The notes under the pieces were generated by a model. It was not told the origin of the DNA. It saw nothing but the letters and a program-made list of their open reading frames with translations, and ran no database searches. Made by a program: the position numbers and the translations under genes. From Chloracidobacterium sp. (GTDB taxonomy: Bacteria > Acidobacteriota > Blastocatellia > Pyrinomonadales > Pyrinomonadaceae), in contig JADJRV010000040.1 in the NCBI GenBank assembly GCA_016712045.1, forward strand, positions 1 to 27,552: 27,552 bases of DNA, given 5' to 3'. Shown piece after piece: positions 16,087 to 26,109 of this stretch. Every line of letters begins with the position of its first letter. The stretch's first letter is position 1.

Positions 16087-17031
16087 GTGAAAACTGTTCT
16101 GACAAACGATCCGCTCGAAGCCGCCGAATATATCAAACGCGGAGGCATAGTCGCGTTTCCAACCGAGACTGTTTATGGGCTCGGAGCAAATGTTTTCGAT
16201 GAACAGGCTGTCGCAAAGATATTCGAGGCCAAACGCCGTCCGGCTGACAATCCGCTGATCGCGCATATTTCTGAGATCGAACAAATAGGTGAATTAGCCA
16301 CTAAGGTCACAAAGAACGCAGGGAAATTTATACGCAGTTTTTTCCCGGGGCCGTTGACGATCGTGTTACCAAAATCGGACGCCGTGCCGTATATTGCTAC
16401 CGCCGGCTTGGAGACGATCGGCGTGCGGATGCCGCGATTTGAGCTTGCGCAATGCTTTATAGCTGCGTGCGGCGTTCCCGTCGTTGCTCCGTCGGCTAAT
16501 CTTTCAGGACGCCCAAGCCCGACTACGTGGCAAGCTGTCGCTGAGGATCTGGATGGCCGCGCCAATTGTATCTTGCAAGGTGATCCGACTGAGATCGGAT
16601 TGGAATCAACGGTCGTGGATTGTACGGGCGATATCCCCCTGTTGCTGAGACAGGGTGCGGTTTCTCTGGCCCAACTGCAAGCGATCGTCCCCGAAACCCG
16701 CAATTATGAGCCAATCACCGGTGAGTTGCCAAAGAGTCCGGGATTGTCACATAGACATTATTCGCCAGTGGCAGAGGTGATTATTTTGGATCACAAATTT
16801 GAAATTTCAAATTTCAAAAGTGGAGCTGCTTATATTGGCGTAAATGAAAGGGGCGAGCGATTTCAAGTTACACGTATTTGTCTATCAGCCGAAGAATACG
16901 CGAGTGCAATTTTTGAATTTTTCCGTGAATGTGACCGGCGGGGAATCAAAACGATCTATTGCGAAACTGTCGAAGAGACTGGAATCGGGTCAGCGTTGAT
17001 GGACCGGCTCCGCCGAGCGGCCGAAGGTTGA
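16087..17031 (+). CDS. threonylcarbamoyl-AMP synthase (Sua5 type)
   Basis: The Sua5/TsaC enzyme makes threonylcarbamoyl-AMP from threonine, bicarbonate and ATP, the first step of the t6A37 tRNA modification. The TsaC domain has GGIVAFPTETVYGLGANVF, KRRPADNPLIAHI, FPGPLTIVL and VVAPSANLSGRPSPT. The linker SPGLSHRHYSPVAEV is diagnostic of the longer Sua5 form with its extra C-terminal domain. I take the GTG at 16087 as start because the protein then begins MKTVLTNDPLEAAEYIKRGG. An upstream in-frame TTG at 16060 lies in a CTTTGCG-type repeat. The stretch HKFEISNFKSG after the linker is encoded by a period-7 repeat (16793-16820). Confidence 0.9.
   Translation: MKTVLTNDPLEAAEYIKRGGIVAFPTETVYGLGANVFDEQAVAKIFEAKRRPADNPLIAHISEIEQIGELATKVTKNAGKFIRSFFPGPLTIVLPKSDAVPYIATAGLETIGVRMPRFELAQCFIAACGVPVVAPSANLSGRPSPTTWQAVAEDLDGRANCILQGDPTEIGLESTVVDCTGDIPLLLRQGAVSLAQLQAIVPETRNYEPITGELPKSPGLSHRHYSPVAEVIILDHKFEISNFKSGAAYIGVNERGERFQVTRICLSAEEYASAIFEFFRECDRRGIKTIYCETVEETGIGSALMDRLRRAAEG
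16793..16820. repeat. period-7 repeat inside the sua5 coding sequence
   Basis: The four units are ACAAATT, TGAAATT, TCAAATT and TCAAAAG. It is part of the open frame and encodes FEISNFK-like residues between the linker and the C-terminal Sua5 domain. Confidence 0.7.
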
Positions 17032-17034
17032 GCG

Positions 17035-18640
17035 TTATTTCAGTTTGACCGCAACAATCGCAAGCTCACCATTGTTTTGCAGCACTTCAGATCTTAATTG
17101 AACGCTATCCGTCAATTGCTTTTGGTATTCGAGCGGCACGAGAACCAGGGCCGTTTTCGTATTTGTTCGTTGCATTTCCGATACGACCTCGGACGGGTTG
17201 TAGAGTTTTTTGAGTTTACCGTCTGGCTCGCGCAGCAGCCGTCCGGCAGCGTAAAATTCGGTGCTGTGAGATATCGTGTGTAGCGTAAATACACGCTCGG
17301 TTGTCAGCCCGCGCTTGTTTGCAGCCTCAAAAAGTCCTTTGACTGTCTCGGCGCTCGAAAATCGAGGAACCACGAAAGCCGCTAGTACGATGGTTGTGAA
17401 AAACACTATTGCGGCACAGGATAACACAGCCGTCTTCCAACGATCGTTTTGCTCTACTAACCTATAAATATAGCTCGCGGTCAGAATAACCGCTGCCGGC
17501 ACCGCCGGTAGGATATAGCCAGGCAGTTTTGAACCCGAAAGGGAAAAGAAAACAAGCGGCACTAAGAGCCAGGCAATTGAGAAAAGCAGAAGATGCGAAG
17601 AGAAGAACAGTGGCGACCGCTGATCTTTCTGCGCCTGTGCGTCTCTGCGGGGGAAATATTCGTCTAACAAAATTCCATATCGCTGCAAAGAAAAACGGCA
17701 TCCACGGCAGAGTCATCAGCGGCAACACCCACAGAAAGAAGAAAAACGGCTGTGGATGCTGATATTTATTTGATGTAAACCGCTGAAAATGGTGTTGGAT
17801 AAAAAACTCGTCAACGAATTGCCAGCCGTTGCGCGAAATAACAGGCACGTACCAAACGGACGCCACTGCAACCGCGATAGCCGTACCCCAAAACAGGCTC
17901 AGCACAAAGATCTTTGATGGTAGTTTCCACGCTAAAATATGATAGAAGGCGACGATGGCAAAAGGGAAAATTATCCCGATCAAGCCCTTCGCTAGCAGCG
18001 AAATGCCGATGAAAAAATAGAACGAAAGCAGTGGTAGATGATATTTCTTAAATGATCTGTCTTTCGCTTGGTCAAAGACAAAAAAACCGACAAGTGCCGC
18101 CGTCATCGGAAATGTGACGATGATGTCAAAACTCGCACCGTGAGCAAAGATCAGTATCCCGAGCGTTGATGCGGCGATGAGAGCGAGCCAATTGGCAAAA
18201 TCTTTAGCCACAGAGGGCACAGAGAACTCTGAGACAGATTTCAAAGTGCTCTCTTTTTGAATATTTTCCGCCCTCTCTGTGAACTCTGTGGCTACTTTCC
18301 TTCCGAGAATCCAAAGACTCACTACCGTTCCGATCCCACACAACGCAGGGCCGAGGCGGGCGGCAAATTCGCTGACGCCGAATATGTTGTACGAAGCGAT
18401 CTCAAACCAATAGAGCAACGCCGGTTTTTCGAACCAATTAAATCCACCAAGCGTCGGCGTTACCCAATCACCGGCTTGCCACATCTCCCGGGCCACTTGT
18501 GCGTATCGCGGCTCGTCTGGACCGAGAAATGGTAAGTTGAGCCCAACGAAAAATGCCGCGACCGCCAAAACAGCCAATGTTGCCCAAACATATTTGGGTA
18601 CTGAATCAGATGGCTGTGTGTCGGGCTTTGTAATTTCCAC
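17035..18640 (-). CDS. GT39/ArnT-like polyprenyl-phosphate glycosyltransferase (frameshifted)
   Basis: This large multi-spanning membrane glycosyltransferase moves a sugar from a polyprenyl-phosphate donor to an acceptor on the outer face of the membrane. The diagnostic acidic pair is D42-E43 in GPDEPRYAQVAREMWQ. GGFNWFEKPALLYWF and further hydrophobic segments follow. The frame breaks near 17650 beside a run of five C. The second part continues VPLVFFSLSGSKLPGYILPAVPAAVIL, the typical C-terminal signature of the family, to a stop at 17035. Total length is about 535 residues. Two repeat-derived segments lie in the coding sequence, at 18205-18294 and at 17622-17651. The gene is divergent from the Gfo/Idh/MocA gene with a 52-base gap. 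Confidence 0.85.
17622..17651. repeat. CGCAGA-type short repeat at the GT39 frameshift
   Basis: On the minus strand the sequence reads as near-copies of an eight-base unit (CGCAGAGA, CGCACAGG, CGCAGAAA) preceded by a C run. It lies exactly where the two GT39 frames meet and encodes Arg/Gln/Ala-rich residues. Confidence 0.55.
18205..18294. repeat. imperfect inverted repeat inside the GT39 coding sequence
   Basis: The arms 18205-18226 and 18273-18294 are inverse copies matching at 19 of 22 bases. Each carries the CCACAGAG core common as a dispersed repeat in several bacterial phyla. The insert keeps the frame open and encodes about 30 polar residues (from ATEFTERAENIQ to FSVPSVAKD) between two membrane segments. 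Confidence 0.65.
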
Positions 18641-18692
18641 GTTCTTAAATGAGAATGTAAAGTATTGCTGAAAAACAGCTTGTTATCAAATT

Positions 18693-19668
18693 ATGGGCGA
18701 GAATGGAAAATTACGAGTAGCGGCGATCGGTGTCGGTAGCCTGGGGCGGCATCATGCTCGAAACTACGCAGAACTGGCCGCTGAGGGCCGTGTTGAGATG
18801 ATCGGCGTGTGTGATTCGAGTGCTGAAACAGCCGCACAGATCGGATCTAGTCATGGTTGTGATCATTTCACGGACTGGCACGATCTGCTTGGTAAGGTGG
18901 ACGCCGTTTCGATAGCGACTCCGACAGAGACGCATTGCGAGATCGCCTGTGCCTTTCTTGAAAGCGGCGTCAATGTCGCTTGTGGAAAAGCCGATCGCAC
19001 TTACGCTTGACGAAGCCGACAAAATGATCGCCGCCGCCGAAAGATCAGGAGCCACTCTGATGGTCGGCCAGCTCGAACGCTTTAACCCGGCGATGGTCGC
19101 CCTGCGGCCGCATGTTACTAAGCCGCTCTATTTTGAGATCCACCGCGTTTCGCCTTTCCCTAATCGGTCGCTCGATGTCGATGTCGTGCTCGATGTAATG
19201 ATCCACGACCTAGACGCGATACAGTGGCTGGTCGGCGACATTAAAGTTTCCGAGATAAGAGCAGTGGGCATTCCGGTAATCTCTGACAAAGTCGACGCGG
19301 CAAATGCGAGGATCGAGTTTGAGAACGGCACGGTCGCGAACATCACTGCCTCACGAATCGGTACTGAAAAGATCCGCAAAACTAGGTTCTACCAGACAAA
19401 TTCTTACGTCGTTTTAGACTACGCGACAAAATTCGCGTCCGTCACATCGCTAAACCCTGAGGCCGCACATCCGCTGGCCGGTATCTCGATCAACCGTCTG
19501 GAGATCAACGACGTCGAGCCCCTGCGGGCAGAGATAACCGCATTTCTCGATTGTCTTGAAAATAAAACGCCGCCGCCAATCTCCGGTGAAGATGGACGGC
19601 GTGCGTTGAGTTTAGCGGTTGGCGTGCTCGAAAAGATCGAAGCCCACCGTCTGCGGTTGGACGTCTAG
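18693..19668 (+). CDS. Gfo/Idh/MocA family oxidoreductase (one frameshift)
   Basis: This NAD(P)-dependent oxidoreductase is likely to act on a sugar or nucleotide-sugar. The Rossmann domain begins KLRVAAIGVGSLGRHHARNY, with VDAVSIATPTETHCEIA further on. A break near 18980 separates ESGVNV from LVEKPIALTLDEADKMI, the family EKP motif containing the conserved lysine. In the C-terminal domain DVMIHDLDAIQWLVG carries the conserved H and D of the active site. The length of about 325 residues is normal. Similar proteins in lipid A gene clusters oxidise UDP-GlcNAc, but no lpx genes are present here, so the substrate remains open. Confidence 0.85.
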
Positions 19669-20105
19669 GCGGCCGCCTCGCCGGCTTGTGGTGCGACCAT
19701 TGTTTTCATCCATTCCTGAGTCCTTTTCAAACGCTCAGAACCATTTGGGGCATCCATGATGACCTTTTCGAGATTGGCCATGGCCTCAGGGGCTTGCCAC
19801 ATCGCTCGAAGCTCATCCAAGAACGGCTCGACCTTAGCGAATACCAGCATGTGCTCACCGGCAGTCTGGTTGAACATCTCGGCATCGATCGCTCCCTGAT
19901 TGACAAAAGTGGCCGCCATATCCCAATACGACGTGACCATTCGCAGATAACCGCCGACTTCCGGGTCCATCATGGTTTTCATGTATTCCTCGGCACTCGT
20001 GGGGTTAAAAGTGAACATCCAGTCACGGGCCTTTCGCATCGTCGCTTCGCGGCGAAGGTCGTAAAGTTTCATTATCAGATCTGCCGATTCGGCTTTTGTT
20101 GACAT
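19665..20105 (-). CDS. conserved hypothetical protein, all-helical
   Basis: The 146-residue soluble protein begins MSTKAESADLIMKLYDLRRE. It has no signal peptide or catalytic motif and is rich in Met, Trp and acidic residues (KARDWMFTFNP, MVTSYWDMAATFVNQGAID, FLDELRAMWQAPEAMANLEKV). Proteins with this start (S-A-D-L-I-x-K-L-Y-D-L-R-R-E) are, as far as I recall, found in Acidobacteriota genomes without known function. A strong GGAGG ribosome site precedes the ATG. It overlaps the convergent Gfo/Idh/MocA gene by four bases. Confidence 0.75.
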   Translation of the reverse strand: MSTKAESADLIMKLYDLRREATMRKARDWMFTFNPTSAEEYMKTMMDPEVGGYLRMVTSYWDMAATFVNQGAIDAEMFNQTAGEHMLVFAKVEPFLDELRAMWQAPEAMANLEKVIMDAPNGSERLKRTQEWMKTMVAPQAGEAAA

Positions 20106-20206
20106 CGTATTAATTCCTCCAAAGTTGATTTATTTCCCAAGTCTATTTACACGCACGCCCCATGTCAATTAAGGTAAGAAAGTGCGTAACGAGATAGCAA
20201 CATTTT

Positions 20207-21309
20207 TTGAATGAACGTATCGAAGCCGGGGATTTTCCGTCCGCGGTCTGTCTCGTCGCGGAAAAAGGCGAGATCGTCGTGCATGAGGCACTCGGCTACG
20301 CAGTCGTCGAACCCGAACGGATCGAAGCTAGGGTTGATACGATCTATGATCTGGCGAGTTTGACGAAGGTTTTGGTTACCGGATTGTTGGTTGCAAAGGT
20401 CATCGAAGACGGCAAATTTCCACCCGATGGCCGAGTCAGCGTTTATCTCAAAGAATTTGATACAGAAGGTAAACGAACGATCACTATTTCCGACCTCCTG
20501 ACTCATCGCTCTCATTTGCCCGCATGGAAACCATTTTTATTTTTTTGGTAAATGATCCGTCAGAGATAATTTGTGCGATAGGAACGACGCAGTTCAACTA
20601 TGAACAGCAACCGGTTACGTATAGCGACCTAAATTTTATTGCTTTGCAGAAACTTGTTGAGCGGGTTGCGGACGGCAACTTTGAACGGGTTGCGTCCGGG
20701 TATATTTTTGATGATTTGGAATTACAAAAAACCTTTTTCAATCCGCCGCAGACCATGAAACAAAGGATAGCGGCGAGCGAAAAAGGAAATGGGTTTGAAA
20801 AACAAACGTGTGTCGAACAAGGGTATCTTCAATCACCCGCTACCGCAGGTGGTTCTGACCGGTTTCGCACAGAGACAATTTGGGGTGAGGTTCACGACAA
20901 CAACGCATATTTCATGGGCGGAGTTGGCGGTCACGCGGGGCTGTTTTCGACCGCCGAAGAGACATTTAAGATCGCGCAGCAGTTTTTGCCTAATTACACG
21001 ACTTTGTTAAAGCCCGAGACCTGTGAGCTTTTTCGCACGAATTTTACGCCGGGAATGAACGAGCATCGCTCATTTGCATTCCAGCTTGCGTCGACGCCCG
21101 ACCCGACCGCCGGCACTAAGATGTCGCCCGAAAGCTTTGGGCATCTTGGGTTTACGGGTACGAGTCTGTGGATCGATCCGGTCAAAGAACGTGTCTTTAT
21201 CCTGCTCACAAACCGTACGCACAACCGTGCTCTGCCATTCGCAAATATCAACTCCGTACGCCGCCGTTTTCACGATCTGGCGATAGAACACCTCGACAAA
21301 AATTCTTAG
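20207..21309 (+). CDS. serine hydrolase of the class C beta-lactamase / PBP4* type (one frameshift)
   Basis: This protein of about 366 residues has the serine beta-lactamase-like fold. The catalytic SxxK is in IYDLASLTKVLV, the second motif Y-x-N is in VTYSDLNFIALQ, and the third is in GHLGFTGTSLWIDP, where HTG of the family reads FTG. The protein may be a peptidase, esterase or D-aminopeptidase. No signal peptide is seen. A break lies at 20530-20550, in T-rich homopolymers, between AWKPF and the rest. The ATG at 20207 directly follows an in-frame stop and has no clear ribosome site, so a few N-terminal residues may be lost to another indel. Confidence 0.85.
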
Positions 21310-21384
21310 CAACGAAAAAGGGAGTATTCTAATCAAAATGTCGCTTTCCCACTTATTAACTTTCGGCTTGGAGAATATGCGTCG

Positions 21385-22599
21385 ATGAAACTTTTAACCG
21401 CCTTCGTAATGACCATAGCGATGCTTGTAGTTGGAGCATTTTCTCAGGGAAATACCTCTACGCGTCCTCGTGTCTCGCCGACGGCGACACCACCGACGCT
21501 CGGCAATGACACTAACGTCAATTCTACCCCAACCGGCCCGCCCGTCCTGATCGGGGAAATAACCGGCCTGTTCCTACGCCGACGCCGGCTGCGGGTGACG
21601 ATGAGATCATTCGGGTCGAGACCAATTTGGTTACAATGCCGGTATCGGTGCTCGACCGCGACGGCCGTTTTATTTCGGGCCTGCAGCAAAACGATTTTAA
21701 GATCTTTGAAAACGGTGTTGAGCAAAAGCTGGATTATTTTCAATCGGTCGAACAGCCTTTTACGGTGATCTTGCTGATTGACGTGAGCCCGTCGACCCAG
21801 TTCAAGATCGGTGAGATCCAGGACGCGGCGAGTGCCTTTGTCGACCAATTACGCCCATCCGACCGGGTGATGGTTATCTCCTTTGATGAGAGCGTCCATG
21901 TTTTAACCCCTGCGACAAATAACCGCTACCAGCTCAAAAATGCGATCCGCCAATTAGAATTTGGTGACGGTACAAGTTTGTACGAGGCTGTTAATTATGT
22001 AATTGACAACCAATTGCGGCAAATACAGGGCCGCAAAGCGGTCGTACTTTTCTCCGACGGCGTCGATACGACATCAAGCCGAGCTAACTATGCAAGCACG
22101 CTGCGTGAGTCTGAGGAGGTCGATGCACTTTTTTACACGATCAGATACGACACGTCCCGCGACATGAACGGCGGCGGCTGGGGCAACGGTCGTGGAGGCG
22201 GCAACTATCCGCAGCCGCGTCGGACTGGCAAGGTTACGTTTGGTGATATCTTAGGCGCCATTCTTATGGGTGGTAGTGTAAATGTTGTTGGCGGCGGAGG
22301 CGGCCGCTGGCTCGAGCTCAAGGGAGTATGAGACGGGCCGAACTTATCTCGAGGCTCTTGCTCAAAACAGCGGCGGCCGTAAATTTGAGGCTCAGACGCT
22401 CTATAATGTCGAGTCGGCTTTCTCGGGCATTGCCGAAGAGCTCCGTCGCCAGTATTCGCTCGGCTATTATCCCGAGGCCGTCGGTAAAGCAGGCGATCGG
22501 AAACAGATCAAGATCCGTGTGTTGCGACAAAATGTGGTCGTACGAGCCAAGACGAGCTACATTGTCGGCCAGACGAACCGTAACGTCGCTGGCAAATAG
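21385..22599 (+). CDS. secreted VWFA-related domain protein, first of two (frameshifted)
   Basis: The N-terminus is a signal peptide (LLTAFVMTIAMLVVGAFSQG) followed by a Pro/Thr-rich linker. The domain then matches the acidobacterial VWFA-related family: VETNLVTMPVSVLDRDGRF, FKIFENGVEQKLDYF, a MIDAS D-x-S-x-S in LLIDVSPSTQF, the MIDAS threonine in GDGTSLYEA and the aspartate in VVLFSDGVDTTS. A glycine-rich loop (about 22170-22310) interrupts the domain. The end LRRQYSLGYYPE is also typical. Breaks lie near 21560-21590 and near 22310. The ATG at 21385 has GGAG about 11 bases upstream. Its function is unknown; such domains usually bind proteins through a metal ion. Confidence 0.85.
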
Positions 22600-22619
22600 T
22601 TAGCGATCAAGAGTAATAG

Positions 22620-22652
22620 AAAGGGAAGGTTCATACGAGCTTTCCCTTTTTT
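22620..22652 (+). terminator. intrinsic terminator after the first VWA gene
   Basis: AAAGGGAA (22620-22627) pairs with TTCCCTTT (22642-22649), followed by a T run. It lies 20 bases after the stop, so the second VWA gene probably has its own promoter. Confidence 0.7.
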
Positions 22653-22717
22653 CGTTTTGCATCTTTTTAATAGGGATATTGCATCGTAGAGTTACTTCGA
22701 ATTCGTTTTAAATTTCA

Positions 22718-23894
22718 ATGAAAGTTGCTCTGCTAATTTTTTCGATAATAATGGCGGCGTTCTTTGCGAGCGGGGCGACCGCCCAGTCAACCCGTCCGCA
22801 GCCCAAAACGGGCGAAAAAGCCAATAAACGTCCCGTCGAGCCCGCCGCAACACCCACGCCCTTGCCTGTTGATGTTCCACTTTCCGATGACAAAACATCG
22901 GTTGACGACGGCGAGATCATTAAGGTCACGACGCAGCTTGTATCAATACCGGTTCGGGTGATGGATAAAAGGGGCCGCTTTATCGGCGGGCTGACAAAAG
23001 AAAATTTTAAGGTTACCGAGGACGGCAAGGAGCAGGAGATCGGGCTTTTCTCCAATGAGCATGGGCCTTTTACGGTCGCTTGCTGATCGATATGAGCTAT
23101 TCGACGACGTTTAAGATCAGCGAGATTCAATCTGCCGCGATCGCGTTTATCGACCAGCCCCGGCCTAACGACAAGATAATGGTGGTCTCGTTTGACGGAG
23201 ATGTGCATGTCCTGTGCGACGCCACCAACGACCGGCAGACCATCTATCGGGCTATCAAATCGACCAAGATCGCGATGACAGGCACGAGCCTTTACGAAGC
23301 CGTGGCTCTCGTGATGAACAAAAAGCTCCGCAGCATTCAGGGCCGCAAAGCGATCATCTTGTTCACGGACGGTGTCGATACGACCAGCCGGACGAGCACC
23401 TATAATGATAATGTCAGCGATTCGATGGAACTTGATGCGTTGATCTACCCGGTGCGGTACGACACGTTTGCCGATGTTCAGAATATGAAGAACGGAAGTG
23501 TCATCAAAAAACCGCCGCCCATTCAAATTCCCGGACAGGATAACGGCGGGATCTTAGGGACGATCATGCAGTCGGGCGTTGGCACGCCGAGTAACGCCGG
23601 CACTAGCGTCGAGGAATACGAAAAAGCAAAAGAGTATCTCGACCAGCTTGCATTCCGAACGGGCGGCCGTTTGTATGAAGCAACAACGCTCACCAATCTC
23701 GCCGACGCCTATTCTAAGATCGCCAGCGAGCTGCGCGAATTTTACAGTCTTGGGTATTATCCAAACGAAGATCGTACGGCCGGAAAGAAGACGAGTATAA
23801 AGGTAAAGTCGATCCCGAAGGCGTCGTCGTTCGCACACGCGACGGCTACATCGTGCCCAAACAGACCAAAATAAGTGGGTCCGGTAGCCGCTAG
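22718..23894 (+). CDS. secreted VWFA-related domain protein, second of two (frameshifted)
   Basis: This is a paralogue of the preceding gene with the same order of elements: a signal peptide (LLIFSIIMAAFFASGATAQ), a Pro-rich linker, VTTQLVSIPVRVMDKRGRF, a MIDAS D-x-S-x-S in LLIDMSYSTTF, TGTSLYEA, ILFTDGVDTTS and LREFYSLGYYPNE. A break near 23078 corresponds to CC read as C (TVA-LLIDMS). A second near 23805 restores VDPEGVVVRTRDGYIVPKQTK, which then runs to a stop at 23892-23894. As written, the frame ends at 23874. It lacks the glycine-rich loop of its neighbour. The true end overlaps the convergent glgC by four bases. Confidence 0.85.
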
Positions 23895-25176
23895 ATCTCA
23901 GTGCCGTCCTTGATGATACCGCCTTTTGGCACGATAATGATGCCCTCGCGGATGTAGTACGAGCCGTCAGGCGTCAAATTCTCGATATTTTCGCGGTTTA
24001 CCAGCCTGACGTTATTTCCGATACGAACATTTTGTCGATGATCGCTTTGCTTATCGTGACATTTTGACCGACCTATATGAGGCTTGCCGTTGGCAATATT
24101 AGCCCTTATTTCATCGATCGTTTCAAACACATCCGAACCCATAATGATCGATCTATCGATATCGACTCCCTCGTCGATTCGGCTGCGCAAGCCGATGATC
24201 GAGCCGCGTGCACGAACCCCGCTCAGGATACTGCCCTCGCTGACCATCGAATTGTCGATGTCACAGCTATTGAGTTTTGACGGCGGCAGATAGCGGCTGC
24301 GGGTGTAGATCGGGGCGGACGCGTCAAAGAAATTAAATTTTGGCAGCGGCGACGCGAGGTCGAGATTAGCCTCGTAAAACGCGCCGATGGTCCCGATATC
24401 TTCCCAGTACTCCTTAAAAAGATGGGCCTGGACCGTGTATTTTTCGATCGCCGCAGGTAGCACTCTCGCGGCCAAAATCCACCCAAGAATTATCGGTTCA
24501 AGCAACTCGACCAATCGAGCGTAATTAAAAACATAAATACCCACGTGGACGCGAGAAACGGCTTTCGGCTTCGGACTCGGTCAAGCCAAATCACGCGGTA
24601 TCGACACGCATTTGTTCGAGAGCTTCGCCCTTCGGGCTTTTCTTTCAACTCAACGATCTCGCCGGTGAGTTCTGGTTTTAGCAGACCAATAAATTCTCGC
24701 TTCTTGCGGGCGGCAGGGAATTACCGAGCGGTCGGATCAGCACCTGTGTCAAATGCCGTTTTAGGAAAATTGCGGTAATCCATCCGGAGAAGATGGTCAC
24801 CGACAAACTGAGGAGTGTCGAACGCCAGTTCCCGCAAATGCGGCAGCATCTGGCGAACACGTCCAGCAGTTCCTGAAACCACTCCGGATTATCTTTTGGT
24901 CTGTTCCGCCGCCAGCACTTCGACAAAGCCGTCGAGAAACTGGAAAAGCGGTATGTGCGTGATGTGACGATTGAGCGACGCCGAGTTATATTGCGTCAGC
25001 ACAAGATCCCTGCGTGATCGTGAGTTGATACAGTTCGACACTGGCACATCGATCAGCCGATACGTCCCGCCAGCGGCACAGCCGGTTTCGAACGCTCCTG
25101 TGTCGCCAGTGGGAAACCGACGCGATCCGGCACCGCCGCCAAGGATCACCGCAACTACATTGTCGTATTGGCCCAT
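23891..25176 (-). CDS. glgC: glucose-1-phosphate adenylyltransferase (heavily frameshifted)
   Basis: GlgC makes ADP-glucose from glucose-1-phosphate and ATP, the committed step of glycogen synthesis. The start is the ATG at 25176 (MGQYDNVVAVILGGGAGSR). The N-terminal nucleotidyltransferase domain shows YRLIDVPVSNCINS and LTQYNSASLNRHI. The C-terminal left-handed beta-helix shows FKEYWEDIGTIGAFYEANL, PPSKLNSCDIDNSMVSEG and GVDIDRSIIMGSD. The span matches the usual 420-430 residues, but the frame breaks several times between 24000 and 25110. A hydrophobic-looking N-terminal extension up to 25218 is an artefact of a period-7 repeat. The gene may still be intact in the organism. Confidence 0.85.
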
Positions 25177-25191
25177 GGAAACAATTGTAAA

Positions 25192-25219
25192 ATGCACAGT
25201 GCATAATGCACAATGCAAG
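25192..25219. repeat. period-7 repeat in the glgC/mtgA spacer
   Basis: The four units are ATGCACA, GTGCATA, ATGCACA and ATGCAAG. The pattern decays through three further seven-base units to 25240. It lies between divergent glgC and mtgA. Confidence 0.8.
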
Positions 25220-25262
25220 ATTGAGATTGCGCATTTTGCACTCTACACTATGAATTCGATCT

Positions 25263-26109
25263 ATGTGGTACTGGACAAAAATTATTTTCCTCGTCTTTGT
25301 CGGAGCGGTAGTCGTTTGGCTGGGTTATGAGGTCGTTACGTTGCCAGATCTCGCGCTACGGATGAAAATCCGACGACTTCGTCGACGATCGAATTTCGTC
25401 TGCCGAAGCGGGCGAGGGCGCGAGCCCGAGAAAGTTTACTGATCTGGACGCCATCGACCGATCGGCCCAAAATCAGCAACGTGCGTGCTTACGGGCGAAG
25501 ACGCACGTTTTTTTCAGCACAACGGCTTTGACTGGGACGCGATCCAAAAGCTTGGGATGAGGCGGTCGGAAGAGGGCAAGAAAGAAGATAAACAAGAAAG
25601 TGCGAAGAAGAGGCAAAGGCGGCGAATACGCCTAAAAAGGGGCTGCAAGCCGAATCCCGAAGGATTGGATCCGTCAATGCCGAGTTTCAAACGCGGTGCT
25701 CGACCGTCACGCAGCACCGCCAAAAATCTCTTTCTGTCCGAAGACCCCACATTTTCCTGCAAAGGTACGTCTATACCTATTTCTCGGACGCGAAACAACC
25801 AAAAAATCTAGAAGTCTATCTCACCGTCATCGATTCAGGGGCGACGGCATCTACGGTGCCGAAGCGCCGCTCGCAACTATTTCAAAATCCGCATCAGACC
25901 TCACCAAAGACTCAAGCCAGCTTCTCTCAGCAATGACCCCATCGTCGCTAAACGTATTCAATCCCGCCACCAAAAAAAACGCGTCGTCCGAAGACCAACG
26001 CGTTATTCTGCGAGGAATGAACTCGTCAGAAACTCGATTATTCAGACAAGTAGAGGAGTGGAGGAGGGCAGGAGTTGGGGGAGTAAAGGATTTAGGAGGT
26101 CTTAAATAA
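25263..26109 (+). CDS. mtgA: monofunctional peptidoglycan glycosyltransferase (heavily frameshifted)
   Basis: MtgA polymerises lipid II into glycan strands at the outer face of the inner membrane. The N-terminus MWYWTKIIFLVFVGAVVVWLG is a single membrane anchor. The GT51 domain shows VVLTGEDARFFQHNGFDWDAI, in which the Glu of E-D-x-x-F is the catalytic base, then TVTQQLAKNLFLSEDPTF and GDGIYGAEA, with SASDLTK and NPATKK near the end. A Lys/Glu-rich insert (KKEDKQESAKKRQ) separates the first two motifs. The frame breaks at least four times. The C-terminal tail is encoded by a G-rich low-complexity stretch (26050-26100) that also supplies the ribosome site of the next gene. Confidence 0.8.

Noticed and set aside
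24889..25330. Extra protein-coding frames around the glgC/mtgA spacer on both strands
   Set aside because: They are shadows of broken glgC or translations of the period-7 repeat (His/Cys-rich artefacts).
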